A DNA stretch of 34,547 bases from Halothiobacillus sp. GTDB lineage: Bacteria; Pseudomonadota; Gammaproteobacteria; Halothiobacillales; Halothiobacillaceae. The notes beneath the pieces are model-generated. The model was not told where the DNA came from. It did no database searches and saw nothing but the letters and a program-made list of their open reading frames with translations. Numbering within the stretch: position 1 is the first letter of the stretch; each line of letters begins with the position of its first letter. Where the stretch lies: NCBI GenBank assembly GCA_024635755.1, contig JAGXIF010000022.1, positions 1 through 34,547 on the forward strand. The letters run 5' to 3'. Below, piece by piece: positions 9,138-16,944 of this stretch. Position numbers and translations under genes: made by a program.

Positions 9138-9491
9138 ATGCAGAACGGGATTACATCTGCCTCGACAAGAAATCCGACCCGGCGACTGGGGCTTTGTCTG
9201 GGCCTGTTGGCGGGCTTGGCCATGGCGGTCCCCGCTCAGGCAGACCAGTCAGAACAGTCAGACATCTCCTGGGGCGGCGATCTGTTTGCCGAGAACTGCT
9301 CCGAATGCCACATGGTTCCCCACGACGACGGGTGGTTCAAGGCTCGCGCAGAAGCCGGCAAGATGGACAGCTACCAAAGCCTGCGCACGATGGTCCAGGG
9401 CTGCGTGAACAACTTCGGTCTGCCGTGGTTCGACGAGGAGGTTGACGCGGTGACTGCCTGGATGAACAAGACCTATTACCACTTCGAATAA
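9138..9491 (+). CDS. Small monoheme c-type cytochrome, periplasmic
   Basis: A 117-residue secreted protein with signal peptide (RRLGLCLGLLAGLAMAVPAQA, cleavage near residue 35). It has one heme c motif, CSECH, at residues 54-58, after GGDLFAENC, the usual class I cytochrome entrance. The C-terminus (DAVTAWMNKTYYHF) is the helix that packs on the heme. I do not recognise a named subfamily, so the redox partner is unknown. The gene is monocistronic with its own terminator. AAGGAG lies about 11 bp before the ATG. An electron carrier for a lithotrophic or respiratory chain is a reasonable guess only. Confidence 0.88.
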   Translation: MQNGITSASTRNPTRRLGLCLGLLAGLAMAVPAQADQSEQSDISWGGDLFAENCSECHMVPHDDGWFKARAEAGKMDSYQSLRTMVQGCVNNFGLPWFDEEVDAVTAWMNKTYYHFE

Positions 9492-9500
9492 GCCGGCACG

Positions 9501-9531
9501 AGCGGCCCGATAGCGACGATCGGCCGCTTTA
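9501..9531 (+). terminator. Rho-independent terminator after the cytochrome gene
   Basis: AGCGGCCCGAT (9501-9511) pairs with ATCGGCCGCT (9519-9528), with one bulge, and runs into TTTAAT. The hairpin lies between two convergent genes and the T-tract contains the stop codon of nadC. Confidence 0.65.
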
Positions 9532-10365
9532 ATCGACGAAGCGCATGGACAGGTCGACGGCCTGCACGTGTTTGGTCAGCGCACCTATGGAAATGTAGTC
9601 CACACCGGTTTCCGCCACCTCGCGGACGGTCTCCAGGGAGACGTTGCCGGAGGATTCCAGCTTCGCCCGTCCGGCATTGATGGCGACCGCCTCGCGCAAG
9701 AGGTCGGGGTCGAAGTTGTCCAGCAGGATGCGTTTGACGCCGGCCCGCAATGCCTCTTCCAACTGGGACAGGTCTTCCACTTCCACCTCCAGCGGCAGAT
9801 CGCGCGCGATCACGCCGGCAGCCCGCACTGCCTCGGTGATCGAGCCGGCCGCGCGGATGTGGTTCTCCTTGATCATCACCATGTCGTGCAGGCCCATGCG
9901 ATGGTTCTGCCCCCCGCCGTCCACCACCGCCTTTTTCTGCGCGTAACGCAGTCCCGGCAGGGTCTTGCGGGTATCGAGGATGCGCGCCCCGGTCCCCTCG
10001 ACGGCCTTGACGAACTGCCGCGTCACCGTGGCGGTGGCGCTCAGGGTCTGCAGGTAATTCAGCGCCACCCGCTCGGCCGTCAACATGGCGCGCGCCGGCC
10101 CACTGATCAGGCAGAGGCTCTGTTCGGGAAAGAGCGCATCGCCGTCGGTGGCGGCCCATTCGATCCGAACCGCGGGGGACACTCGTCGGAACGTGGCGTC
10201 CGCCCAAGCGATGCCGGAGAGCACGCCGGTCTCGCGGCTGATGATCCGGGCGTGAGCGGTTTGGTCGGCAGGGATCAACTGGGCGGAAACGTCGCCGCTG
10301 CCAATGTCTTCGGCCAATGCCCGGGCGACGTCGAGCGCGACGATTTCGGGGTCAGCGGTTTTCAT
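9529..10365 (-). CDS. nadC: Nicotinate-nucleotide pyrophosphorylase (carboxylating)
   Basis: A 278-residue quinolinate phosphoribosyltransferase, converting quinolinate and PRPP to nicotinate mononucleotide in de novo NAD synthesis. Recognisable family blocks are ALAEDIGSGDVSAQLIP near the start, LNYLQTLSATAT, the active-site strand ILDTRKTLPGLR, the stretch GGGQNHRMGLHDMVMIKENHI (in two pieces around the His), and DNFDPD near residue 205. Length is normal. It stands alone here, without nadA or nadB. The gene end lies in the terminator shared with the cytochrome gene. Confidence 0.97.
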   Translation of the reverse strand: MKTADPEIVALDVARALAEDIGSGDVSAQLIPADQTAHARIISRETGVLSGIAWADATFRRVSPAVRIEWAATDGDALFPEQSLCLISGPARAMLTAERVALNYLQTLSATATVTRQFVKAVEGTGARILDTRKTLPGLRYAQKKAVVDGGGQNHRMGLHDMVMIKENHIRAAGSITEAVRAAGVIARDLPLEVEVEDLSQLEEALRAGVKRILLDNFDPDLLREAVAINAGRAKLESSGNVSLETVREVAETGVDYISIGALTKHVQAVDLSMRFVD

Positions 10366-10405
10366 GGTCGGCGGGGCTCCTGCAAGGTTGGGACCGGGAT
10401 TCTAG

Positions 10406-10575
10406 GGAAGGTCTGCACGAATCGCCAGTGCCTCAGGCCTAACGGCTTGCCTGCCATCAGGGCGCCGATTCGAAGGCGGGCTAGTTGCTCGTAGAAACGG
10501 CAACAGCGAGGGTGGGCGAGCCGGCAAGCCGCAGGGCGACCCGTAGAGGTCGTTGGCGATTCGTGTAGACCTTCC
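10406..10575 (+). repeat. Inverted-repeat (MITE-like) element B
   Basis: A 170-bp non-coding element with 22-bp terminal inverted repeats (10406-10427 and 10554-10575; 21 of 22 pair) beginning GGAAGGTCTGCACGAAT. The ends match those of element A at 4135-4400. The inside shares TAGTT and ACGGCAAC (10497-10504) with element A but is shorter. An internal stem pairs CGGCTTGCC (10443-10451) with GGCAAGCCG (10523-10531). The left flank CTAG fits the YTAR target of IS5-type elements; the right flank CTGC does not match it well. It lies in the gap between nadC and the Pho box of phoB. No coding capacity. Confidence 0.8.
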
Positions 10576-10602
10576 CTGCCCCTATTGTGGCTTGCGGGGC
10601 GG

Positions 10603-10651
10603 TGTCATGCTGTCATCTTGTCATGCGCTTGTCATGACAGGGGCGTTTAAT
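10603..10651 (+). promoter_or_regulatory. Pho box and -10 of the phoBR promoter
   Basis: Four TGTCAT repeats begin at 10603, 10611, 10619 and 10630. The last two form a classic Pho box (TTGTCAT-N4-TTGTCAT, 10618-10635, 11-bp period). The box ends 10 bp before TTTAAT (10646-10651), a five-of-six match to a -10. This is the layout of PhoB-activated promoters, where the box replaces the -35. It suggests autoregulation of phoBR under phosphate starvation. Confidence 0.8.
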
Positions 10652-10704
10652 GCCACCCGAGCCAATTGTTGCAATGAGGGCCGGTGGTGTGCCGGTGGAG
10701 TCGG

Positions 10705-11391
10705 ATGCAGAAGACGATACTGATAGTTGAAGACGAGAAGCCGATCCGCGAGATGGTGGTTTTCGCGCTGGGACGCGCGGGCTACGACCTGGTGGAGGCC
10801 GGCGATATCGTGGAGGCCTATGAGCAGATGTCCCGCAAGCTGCCGGACTTGGTGCTGCTCGACTGGATGCTGCCGGGCGCCAGCGGCATCGAGTTTGCCC
10901 GTAGGCTCAAGCGTGACGAACTTACCCGCGACGTCCCGATCGTGATGCTCACCGCCCGCGGCGAGGAAGAGGACAAGGTCAGCGGCCTCGAGGCGGGGGC
11001 CGATGACTACGTCACCAAGCCGTTCTCGCCGCGCGAGCTGATGGCACGTATCAAGGCGGTATTGCGGCGCACGGCGCCCGATACGGAAAGTCCGGTACTG
11101 GATATTGCCGGCCTCAAGCTCGACCAGGAGAGCTACCGCGTGACCGCGGCCGATCAGCCCATTGATATCGGGCCGACCGAATTCCGGCTGTTGGCCTTTC
11201 TCATGGGGCATCCGGATCGTGTCTTCAGTCGGGCCCAGTTGCTCGATCGGGTCTGGGGGCAGAATGCCTATGTCGAGGAACGGACCGTGGACGTGCACAT
11301 CCTGCGCCTGCGCAAGGTGTTGGCGCCCAGCGGGTATGATGCCTTGATCCAGACTGTTCGCGGCGTGGGTTATCGTCTGTCGGCCAAGTAA
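10705..11391 (+). CDS. phoB: Phosphate regulon response regulator PhoB
   Basis: A 228-residue OmpR-type response regulator. The receiver domain has the acidic pair in [14 protein letters not shown], the phospho-acceptor Asp53 in LLDWMLPG, and Lys105 in [11 protein letters not shown]. The C-terminal winged-helix domain contains [20 protein letters not shown] and [15 protein letters not shown]. The ATG at 10705 has GGAG at good spacing; a GTG at 10684 is in frame but less likely. The Pho box upstream and phoR downstream make PhoB the secure assignment. It activates phosphate-acquisition genes when phosphorylated. Confidence 0.97.
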   Translation: MQKTILIVEDEKPIREMVVFALGRAGYDLVEAGDIVEAYEQMSRKLPDLVLLDWMLPGASGIEFARRLKRDELTRDVPIVMLTARGEEEDKVSGLEAGADDYVTKPFSPRELMARIKAVLRRTAPDTESPVLDIAGLKLDQESYRVTAADQPIDIGPTEFRLLAFLMGHPDRVFSRAQLLDRVWGQNAYVEERTVDVHILRLRKVLAPSGYDALIQTVRGVGYRLSAK

Positions 11392-11434
11392 ATCGGCCAC
11401 GGGGAGGCCCCCGCGTGACCACCCGGAAGTTGAG

Positions 11435-12856
11435 ATGAGCCAGAACGATCCCCGACTGCCACTGACTGCCCGCCCCAGCGAGGGCGATAGCCGAGAGCGC
11501 CGCAGCCGGGCCCGTTTGGCCCGGCGCGCCCAGGCTCGTGTGCAGGCCTGGCGCGAAGAAGGGCTGTTGCTCGCTGCTGCGGTCGTCCTTGCCCTGATCG
11601 CTGGCGTCCTGCTGACGGCGTGGACGCCCGCCCGGACGGGCGTCTGGGGCTGGTGTGTCGCGCTGGGAGTCGGCGTGTATGCCGTCAGCCTGTTGTGGCG
11701 CGTGGCCTACCTGGCGCGCAGCCTGCCGATTGCCCGGGAGCGCCGGCGTGTTGTCGGCGTGCCCGGCCTGGTGCAGGCGCGCCAGCGCCGTTTGCGCCGT
11801 ACCTGGTATCGACGCCAACGGCGTTTGGCACGCCTGCTTAAGCGCTATCACCATTCCGCCATGTCGGTGCCCGATGCGATGGTCGTGCTGACCGAGGAGC
11901 GCGAGATCGCTTGGCTTAACCTGGCGGCCATCGACATGTTGGGCCTGAGCCGAGTGGACGTCGGCCTGCGCCTGGACAATTTGTGGCGGGCGCCGGCCTT
12001 TACCGACTGGCTCGACCAGGGCAGCGATCAACCGCCCCTCGAGATCGCCGCCCCCGGCGACGAGACCCGCACCCTGAGCCTGCGTATCGAGCCCTACGGC
12101 TCGGATCGCTATCTGCTGATTGGTCGTGACGTGACCGCATTGCATCGCTTGCAGGGCGTGCGCCAGGACTTCGTCGCCAACGTCTCCCATGAACTGCGCA
12201 CCCCGCTGACCGTGCTGGCCGGCTATGTCGAGACCCTGATGGATGCCGACGAACCGGTCGATCCCCAGATGCAGCGCATCCTGTCGAACATGCATCAGCA
12301 GGCAGACCGGATGCGACGGATCGTCGAGGATCTGCTGCTGCTGTCGCGCCTGGAGACCTCCCAGCCGGAAGAAGATCTGTTCGAGGAAATCGATATGGCT
12401 CGCCTGGTCGAGCCGATTCTCGCCGACGCCCGCCTGGTTTCCGGTGAGGAAGGCCACCAGATCACCTCGCACATCGACCCGTCCTTGCATCTGCGGGGCG
12501 TGCCGCGCGAATTGCAGTCGGCGTTTTCCAACCTGGTGTTCAATGCCGTGAAGTACACGCCCGCGGGTGGCTGGGTCGATGTGCGCTGGGAACGGGACGA
12601 GACCGGGCGGCCAGTGTTCGCCGCCCGCGACAGTGGCATCGGCATCGAGGCAAGGCATATCCCGCGGCTAACCGAGCGTTTCTACCGCATCGATGTGGGC
12701 CGCTCGCGCTCGCGGGGTGGCACCGGCCTGGGCCTGGCGATCGTCAAGCACGTCGCCCTGCGGCACGGGGCGCGATTGAATATCGACAGCAGTCCGGGGC
12801 AGGGGAGCTGCTTTCGCATCGTCTTTCCGGTCGAACGGGGCATCGAGTCGCGCTGA
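11435..12856 (+). CDS. phoR: Phosphate regulon sensor histidine kinase PhoR
   Basis: A 473-residue membrane histidine kinase. Two hydrophobic segments lie at about residues 44-62 and 70-88 with almost no periplasmic loop, as in PhoR, which senses phosphate through the Pst system rather than directly. A very basic stretch (RERRR...RQRRLRRTWYRRQRR) links to a PAS domain (about 140-235). The HisKA box FVANVSHELRTPLTV has His252; the ATPase lobe has NLVFNAVKYTP, ARDSGIGI and GGTGLGLAIVKH. It follows phoB by 43 bp and is presumably co-transcribed. The pst and phoU genes are not in the window. Confidence 0.95.
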   Translation: MSQNDPRLPLTARPSEGDSRERRSRARLARRAQARVQAWREEGLLLAAAVVLALIAGVLLTAWTPARTGVWGWCVALGVGVYAVSLLWRVAYLARSLPIARERRRVVGVPGLVQARQRRLRRTWYRRQRRLARLLKRYHHSAMSVPDAMVVLTEEREIAWLNLAAIDMLGLSRVDVGLRLDNLWRAPAFTDWLDQGSDQPPLEIAAPGDETRTLSLRIEPYGSDRYLLIGRDVTALHRLQGVRQDFVANVSHELRTPLTVLAGYVETLMDADEPVDPQMQRILSNMHQQADRMRRIVEDLLLLSRLETSQPEEDLFEEIDMARLVEPILADARLVSGEEGHQITSHIDPSLHLRGVPRELQSAFSNLVFNAVKYTPAGGWVDVRWERDETGRPVFAARDSGIGIEARHIPRLTERFYRIDVGRSRSRGGTGLGLAIVKHVALRHGARLNIDSSPGQGSCFRIVFPVERGIESR

Positions 12857-12874
12857 CGAAGCCCCGGGTGCGGG

Positions 12875-12898
12875 AGTGCCATGGTTTACACTGGCACT
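12875..12898 (+). promoter_or_regulatory. Inverted repeat upstream of the methyltransferase gene
   Basis: A perfect 7-bp inverted repeat, AGTGCCA (12875-12881) and TGGCACT (12892-12898), with a 10-bp spacer containing TACACT, a possible -10. It lies between phoR and the next gene, about 30 bp before that gene's ATG. It could be an operator or a small mRNA hairpin; nothing in the sequence decides which. Confidence 0.35.
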
Positions 12899-12927
12899 TC
12901 ACTCCATCAGCACAGGCCGAACGGACG

Positions 12928-13536
12928 ATGTCGGAATTCTGGAACGAGAAGTACGGGCAGGTCGATTTTCTCTACGGCACCCACCCCAACGAGTTCCTGC
13001 TGAGCCAGATCTACCGACTGCCCCAAGGAGGGCGAGTGCTGGTGCTGGGTGATGGTGAAGGACGCAACGGCGTGTGGCTGGCCGAGCAGGGCTTCGATGT
13101 CACCAGTGTCGACTACTCTGCCGTCGGCTGCGAAAAGGCCCGCCAACTGGCCGACGAGCGCGACGTCAGCCTGAGCGTCCACTGTGCGGACCTCACCGAA
13201 TGGGACTGGGAAGAGGACGGCTTCGATGCCGCCGTGCTGATCTATCTGCATTTCGAGCCGGCGGCCCGCCGGGAGGTCTATCGGCGGGCCGCCATGGCCA
13301 TTCGCCCCGGTGGCCTGTTGATCATCGAGCTGTTCCATCCCCGCCAGCTGGCCTACCAGAGCGGCGGCCCCAAGCGTGCCGACATGCTGGTGCGCGCCAG
13401 TGACCTTTCCCAAGACCTGCCGATGCTCGACTGGCTGATTCTTGCCGAGGGCAAGGTGTTGCTCGACGAGGGCCCGGGGCATCAGGGTCCCGGGTTCGTT
13501 ACCCACGGTGTAGGGCGGCGCAGCGGCGACGCGTAA
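12928..13536 (+). CDS. Class I SAM-dependent methyltransferase
   Basis: A 202-residue small methyltransferase with a Rossmann fold. Motif I is VLVLGDGEGRNGVWLAEQG, followed by the acidic end of strand 2 (VTSVDYS), then VHCADLTEWDW and a PGGLLIIELFHP strand. The opening MSEFWNEKYGQVDFLYGTHPNEFL is typical of a TehB-like bacterial subgroup of unknown substrate. The ATG at 12928 precedes this conserved N-terminus; a 20-codon upstream extension has no support. It follows phoR by 71 bp, so read-through is possible, but a private promoter may exist. No specific function is claimed. Confidence 0.85.
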   Translation: MSEFWNEKYGQVDFLYGTHPNEFLLSQIYRLPQGGRVLVLGDGEGRNGVWLAEQGFDVTSVDYSAVGCEKARQLADERDVSLSVHCADLTEWDWEEDGFDAAVLIYLHFEPAARREVYRRAAMAIRPGGLLIIELFHPRQLAYQSGGPKRADMLVRASDLSQDLPMLDWLILAEGKVLLDEGPGHQGPGFVTHGVGRRSGDA

Positions 13537-13629
13537 GCTGTTTCATTACGGCATGGCGGCAGGCCGCCTTGGCCGACGGCGTTCGAGATGCACCCCGTTC
13601 CCGGTGCCATCCGCCTCCCCCTGAGATGT

Positions 13630-13669
13630 AAAAAGGCCCGCCTCGACCGGTGCTGGTCGAGGCGGGCCC
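13630..13669 (-). terminator. Rho-independent terminator of dapD
   Basis: A perfect 14-bp stem (13635-13648 with 13655-13668) with a 6-bp loop. Read on the minus strand it is followed by a run of five T residues (13630-13634). It lies 44 bp past the dapD stop codon. Confidence 0.9.
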
Positions 13670-13712
13670 GGTAATGGCGCCAGGATCGAGCGGGGTGTGT
13701 TCCCGCGACGGA

Positions 13713-14543
13713 TCAGACGTCGCGCAGCAGCTCGTTGATGCCGACCTTTGAACGGGTCTTCTCGTCGACCTTCTTGACGATCACCGCGCAGTACAGGCTG
13801 TACTTGCCATCCTTCGACGGCAGGTTGCCTGAAACGACCACCGAGCCGGCCGGCACGCGGCCAAAGTGGATCTCGCCGGTCTCGCGGTCGTAGATCTTGG
13901 TGGACTGGCCGATGTAGACGCCCATCGAGATGACCGAGCCTTCCTCGACGATCACTCCCTCGACCACCTCGGAGCGCGCGCCGATGAAGCAGTTGTCCTC
14001 GATGATGGTCGGGGCCGCCTGCAGCGGCTCGAGTACGCCGCCGATGCCCACGCCACCGGACAGGTGCACGTTCTTGCCGATCTGCGCGCAGGAGCCGACG
14101 GTCGCCCAAGTGTCGACCATGGTGCCCTCGTCGACGTAGGCGCCGATGTTTGTGTAGGACGGCATCAGCACGGTGTTCTTGGCGATGAAGCTGCCGCGGC
14201 GGGCTACGGCGTTGGGCACCACGCGCATGCCGGCAGCCTCGAAGCGCGCCTGGTCCCAGTCGGCGAACTTGGTCGGTACCTTGTCGAAGTACTGCACGTC
14301 GCCGCCGGAGACCACCTCATTGTTGCGTAGGCGGAACGACAGCAGCACGGCCTTCTTCAGCCACTCGTTGACCTGCCAGTCACCCACGCCGCGGCGCTCG
14401 GCCACGCGCAGCGAACCGTCGTCCAGCCCGGCGAGCGCGGTCTCGACCGCCTCGACCACGTCGGCCGGGGCATTACCCGGGTTGATCTCGCCGCGGCGCT
14501 CGAAGGCCGATTCGATGGTGTCGCGAATGGAAGAGATGTCCAT
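13713..14543 (-). CDS. dapD: 2,3,4,5-tetrahydropyridine-2,6-dicarboxylate N-succinyltransferase
   Basis: A 276-residue left-handed beta-helix acyltransferase that transfers succinate from succinyl-CoA to tetrahydrodipicolinate, committing flux to the succinylase branch of lysine/DAP synthesis. The N-terminal helical domain has [20 protein letters not shown]. The hexapeptide-repeat helix includes [37 protein letters not shown] and [14 protein letters not shown]. Length is as expected. It has its own terminator and a gap of over 300 bp upstream, so it is probably a single-gene unit rather than an operon with dapC. Confidence 0.98.
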   Translation of the reverse strand: MDISSIRDTIESAFERRGEINPGNAPADVVEAVETALAGLDDGSLRVAERRGVGDWQVNEWLKKAVLLSFRLRNNEVVSGGDVQYFDKVPTKFADWDQARFEAAGMRVVPNAVARRGSFIAKNTVLMPSYTNIGAYVDEGTMVDTWATVGSCAQIGKNVHLSGGVGIGGVLEPLQAAPTIIEDNCFIGARSEVVEGVIVEEGSVISMGVYIGQSTKIYDRETGEIHFGRVPAGSVVVSGNLPSKDGKYSLYCAVIVKKVDEKTRSKVGINELLRDV

Positions 14544-14885
14544 CGGATGCTCCTGAAATGATTTGGAAAAACGATCGGCCGACCTGTCTGGGTCGGCCGC
14601 GTGAATGCGAAGCGTTAGTTGTGCTTATTGTAACAACAGATCATTGATGGCGTTGTCGTCACGTCTGCTGGAGGTTTCCAGGCTCGGTGTGAGTGGTGCC
14701 CGGTCTTGTGTCGAGGATGTTTTGTCGCACGCCTGCTTCTCGGAGGTGGTGCTGATTGAGCCGTGATTGCTCGCGCGCCCGAGCACGACGCTTCATTCGT
14801 GCCCTTACTCTGGGTAACAGGCGAGCGAAACCCATCCTCGGTCAAATCGCACTAGGCTCACCCTCATTCTCGGGGTGCCCCCCCC
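14544..14885. other. Intergenic region between dapC and dapD
   Basis: About 340 bp between two minus-strand genes. Just upstream of dapD is a locally AT-rich stretch containing TACAAT on the minus strand (near 14630), a possible -10 without a good -35. A 76-codon open frame in the minus direction lacks gene-like composition. No RNA gene, repeat or terminator is evident. Confidence 0.4.
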
Positions 14886-16097
14886 TCAGGTAAGCATCAC
14901 CCGAATCCGCTTGGCCGCCTCGACGCAGTCGTCCAGTTCGGCCACCAGCGCCATCCGAATGAACCCCGCCCCAGGGTTCACCCCGTCGACGTCACGCGAG
15001 AGGAAGCGCCCGGGAAGCACGGTGACGTTCTGCTCGGCGAACAAGCGGCGGGCAAAGTCGCGCTCGTCGCCTTCCACCCCGGCCCAGAGGTAGAACCCCG
15101 CGTCCGGGCGGCGCGCCTCGATGCCGGTGACCGGCTCGAGGATCTCGAGCACGGCATCGAACTTCTCGCGGTAGAAGCCGCGATTGGCGCAAACGTGCTC
15201 CTCGTCGTTCCAGGCGGTGATGGATGCCCGCTGGGTCGGAAGCGGCAGGGCGCAGCCCTGGTAGGTGCGATAGCGCAGAAAGCGCTTGAGCAGAGCGGCG
15301 TCACCGGCGACCAGGCCGGATCGCAGGCCGGGCAGGTTGGAACGCTTGGAGAGGCTGTGGAAGACCACCACGTTCTCGAACGGGTCTGCGCCGCCACGGC
15401 CGGCGGCCACCTCGAGCAGCCCGGTGGGTGGCTTTTCCTCGTCGAAGTAGATCTCGGAATAGCACTCGTCGGCGGCAATCACGATGTCATGCCGGTGGGC
15501 ACGGGAAAGCAGGACGCGGTAGTGCGCGGCATCGATCACCGCGCCGCTGGGATTGCCCGGCGAGCAGACGTATAGCAGTTGCGCACGCTCCCAAACGGAT
15601 TCCGGGATCGCCTCGAAGTCGGGCAGAAAGCCGTTCTCCTCGATCGTCGGGTAGTAGTGCGGCTCGGCCCCGGCCAGAAGAACGGCCCCCTCGTATATCT
15701 GGTAGAAAGGGTTCGGGATCAGCACCACGGGCGGCTGGCCGTCAGCGGTGTCGCGGTCGACCACCGCCTGGGCGATAGCGAACAGCGCCTCGCGTGTGCC
15801 GGAGACCGGCAGCACGTTGGCTTCTGGGTTGAGTTGTCCCTCGTCCAGGCCGAAGCGCCGGGTCAGCCAGCCGGCCATCGCCTCGCGCAAGGCCGGCTCG
15901 CCTTTCGTCGCCGGGTAGCGCGCGATCTCCGGGAGGGCATCGCGCAGGGCGTCGAGCACGATCGCCGGCGGGGCGTGGCGCGGCTCGCCGATCGAGAGCG
16001 GGATGTGCTTGCGATCCGCTGGCGGCGTGGCGCCGGCCTTCAGTTCGGCCAGCTTCTCGAACGGGTAGGGGTGAAGACGATCCAGATCCGAGTTCAT
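14886..16097 (-). CDS. dapC: Succinyldiaminopimelate transaminase
   Basis: A 403-residue fold-type I aminotransferase. The PLP-lysine is Lys251 in HSLSKRSNLPGLRSG, preceded by the cofactor-binding ADECYSEIY (Asp210) and CSPGNPSG. The N-terminus LHPYPFEKLAELKAG with PLSIGEPRH is typical of the proteobacterial DapC group, which transaminates N-succinyl-2-amino-6-ketopimelate with glutamate. Context supports DapC over other aminotransferases, because dapD lies next on the same strand and dapE further along. An AT-rich patch with ATTATATT on its own strand, just upstream of the ATG, may hold its promoter. Confidence 0.95.
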   Translation of the reverse strand: MNSDLDRLHPYPFEKLAELKAGATPPADRKHIPLSIGEPRHAPPAIVLDALRDALPEIARYPATKGEPALREAMAGWLTRRFGLDEGQLNPEANVLPVSGTREALFAIAQAVVDRDTADGQPPVVLIPNPFYQIYEGAVLLAGAEPHYYPTIEENGFLPDFEAIPESVWERAQLLYVCSPGNPSGAVIDAAHYRVLLSRAHRHDIVIAADECYSEIYFDEEKPPTGLLEVAAGRGGADPFENVVVFHSLSKRSNLPGLRSGLVAGDAALLKRFLRYRTYQGCALPLPTQRASITAWNDEEHVCANRGFYREKFDAVLEILEPVTGIEARRPDAGFYLWAGVEGDERDFARRLFAEQNVTVLPGRFLSRDVDGVNPGAGFIRMALVAELDDCVEAAKRIRVMLT

Positions 16098-16239
16098 GCG
16101 CGGCCGTGTCGGGTGAATATAATGGTTGGAGAGCCTGAACGGGTCGGGCGGTCGTCCGCGCGGCCTGACCGGTGCGGGCTTGATCCGTGGCGTTCAGATT
16201 TTGGACGGCGATTATACGCGAGTCGATGGGGGATGCGGC

Positions 16240-16626
16240 GTGAGTGAAGAGCAAGTGCGTGGGGTCGACCACGTGAGCCTGCTGGTCGCCGAGACCGACC
16301 GAGCAGAGAGGTTCTATCGGGAGGTGCTGGGCCTGAAGACGCTGGCGCGACCGGATCTGGGCTTTCCCGGCGCGTGGTTGTCGCTGGGCGGAGGGCAGGC
16401 GCTACACCTGCTGGAGCTGCCCAACCCCGACCCGGAGGGTGACCGGCCGGCGCATGGTGGGCGTGACCGGCATTTTGCCCTGCGGGTGGCGGCTACCGCG
16501 CCGTTCGCCGAGCGGCTCGACCGGCATGGTGTCGCGTTCACCCGTTCCCGGTCCGGGCGGGATGCATTGTTCTGCCGCGATCCCGACGGCAATGCGGTGG
16601 AGTTGCTGGGGGGCGGGACGGCCTGA
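16240..16626 (+). CDS. VOC-superfamily (glyoxalase/dioxygenase-like) protein
   Basis: A 128-residue single-module vicinal oxygen chelate protein. The GTG at 16240 has GGGGGA about 7 bp upstream and begins right before the conserved DHVSLLVAETDRAERFYREV segment. The open frame extends 38 codons upstream but without family similarity. Possible metal ligands are His in VDHVSLL, Glu in HLLELP, His in HFALRV and Glu in DPDGNAVELL, the usual H-E-H-E pattern. Substrate unknown; glyoxalase I itself is not indicated. A perfect TATAAT (16118-16123) lies in the upstream gap but lacks a good -35. Confidence 0.85.
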   Translation: MSEEQVRGVDHVSLLVAETDRAERFYREVLGLKTLARPDLGFPGAWLSLGGGQALHLLELPNPDPEGDRPAHGGRDRHFALRVAATAPFAERLDRHGVAFTRSRSGRDALFCRDPDGNAVELLGGGTA

Positions 16627-16686
16627 TCGCCCGGAGCGCCGGGGGCGTGCCCGCGACAAATCGTCCTCGTTTCGATCGGGTAGGGT

Positions 16687-16944
16687 TTACCCGGATGAGC
16701 GTGCCTGTTCTCGTATCTGTTCCACCAGATCGGTCAGAGAGTCGTCCGTCGGGCGTTCACGACCGAGGAGCCAGGATTGCAGGTCCTGATCGGTCGAGGT
16801 CAGGAGGCGGTCGAGGGTATCGATCTCGTCGGGGCCGAGAACGGGCAGTTGCCGTTCGGCGAACGGGGCGAGCAGCAGGTCGAGTTCGCGCAGGCCGCGT
16901 CGGCACCTCCAGCGCAGGCGGGCGCGTCGTTCCTCGTCAGACAT
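16687..16944 (-). CDS. sdhE: FAD assembly factor SdhE (succinate dehydrogenase assembly factor 2)
   Basis: An 85-residue helical protein of the SdhE/YgfY family, which promotes covalent attachment of FAD to SdhA. The diagnostic motif is RRGLRELDLLL near residue 15, with LLAPFAE and the later WLLG. It overlaps the 3' end of sdhB by 8 bp and is the last gene of the sdhCDAB unit. In many gammaproteobacteria sdhE lies elsewhere, so operon membership here ties factor and client together. Confidence 0.93.
   Translation of the reverse strand: MSDEERRARLRWRCRRGLRELDLLLAPFAERQLPVLGPDEIDTLDRLLTSTDQDLQSWLLGRERPTDDSLTDLVEQIREQARSSG

Noticed and set aside
11225-12658. 477-codon minus-strand open frame opposite phoR
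   Set aside because: Antisense shadow of a well-defined histidine kinase; no recognisable domain.
14615-14845. 76-codon minus-strand open frame between dapC and dapD
   Set aside because: Composition is not gene-like (Thr/Arg/Ser/Pro-rich, no hydrophobic core) and no ribosome binding site was found.
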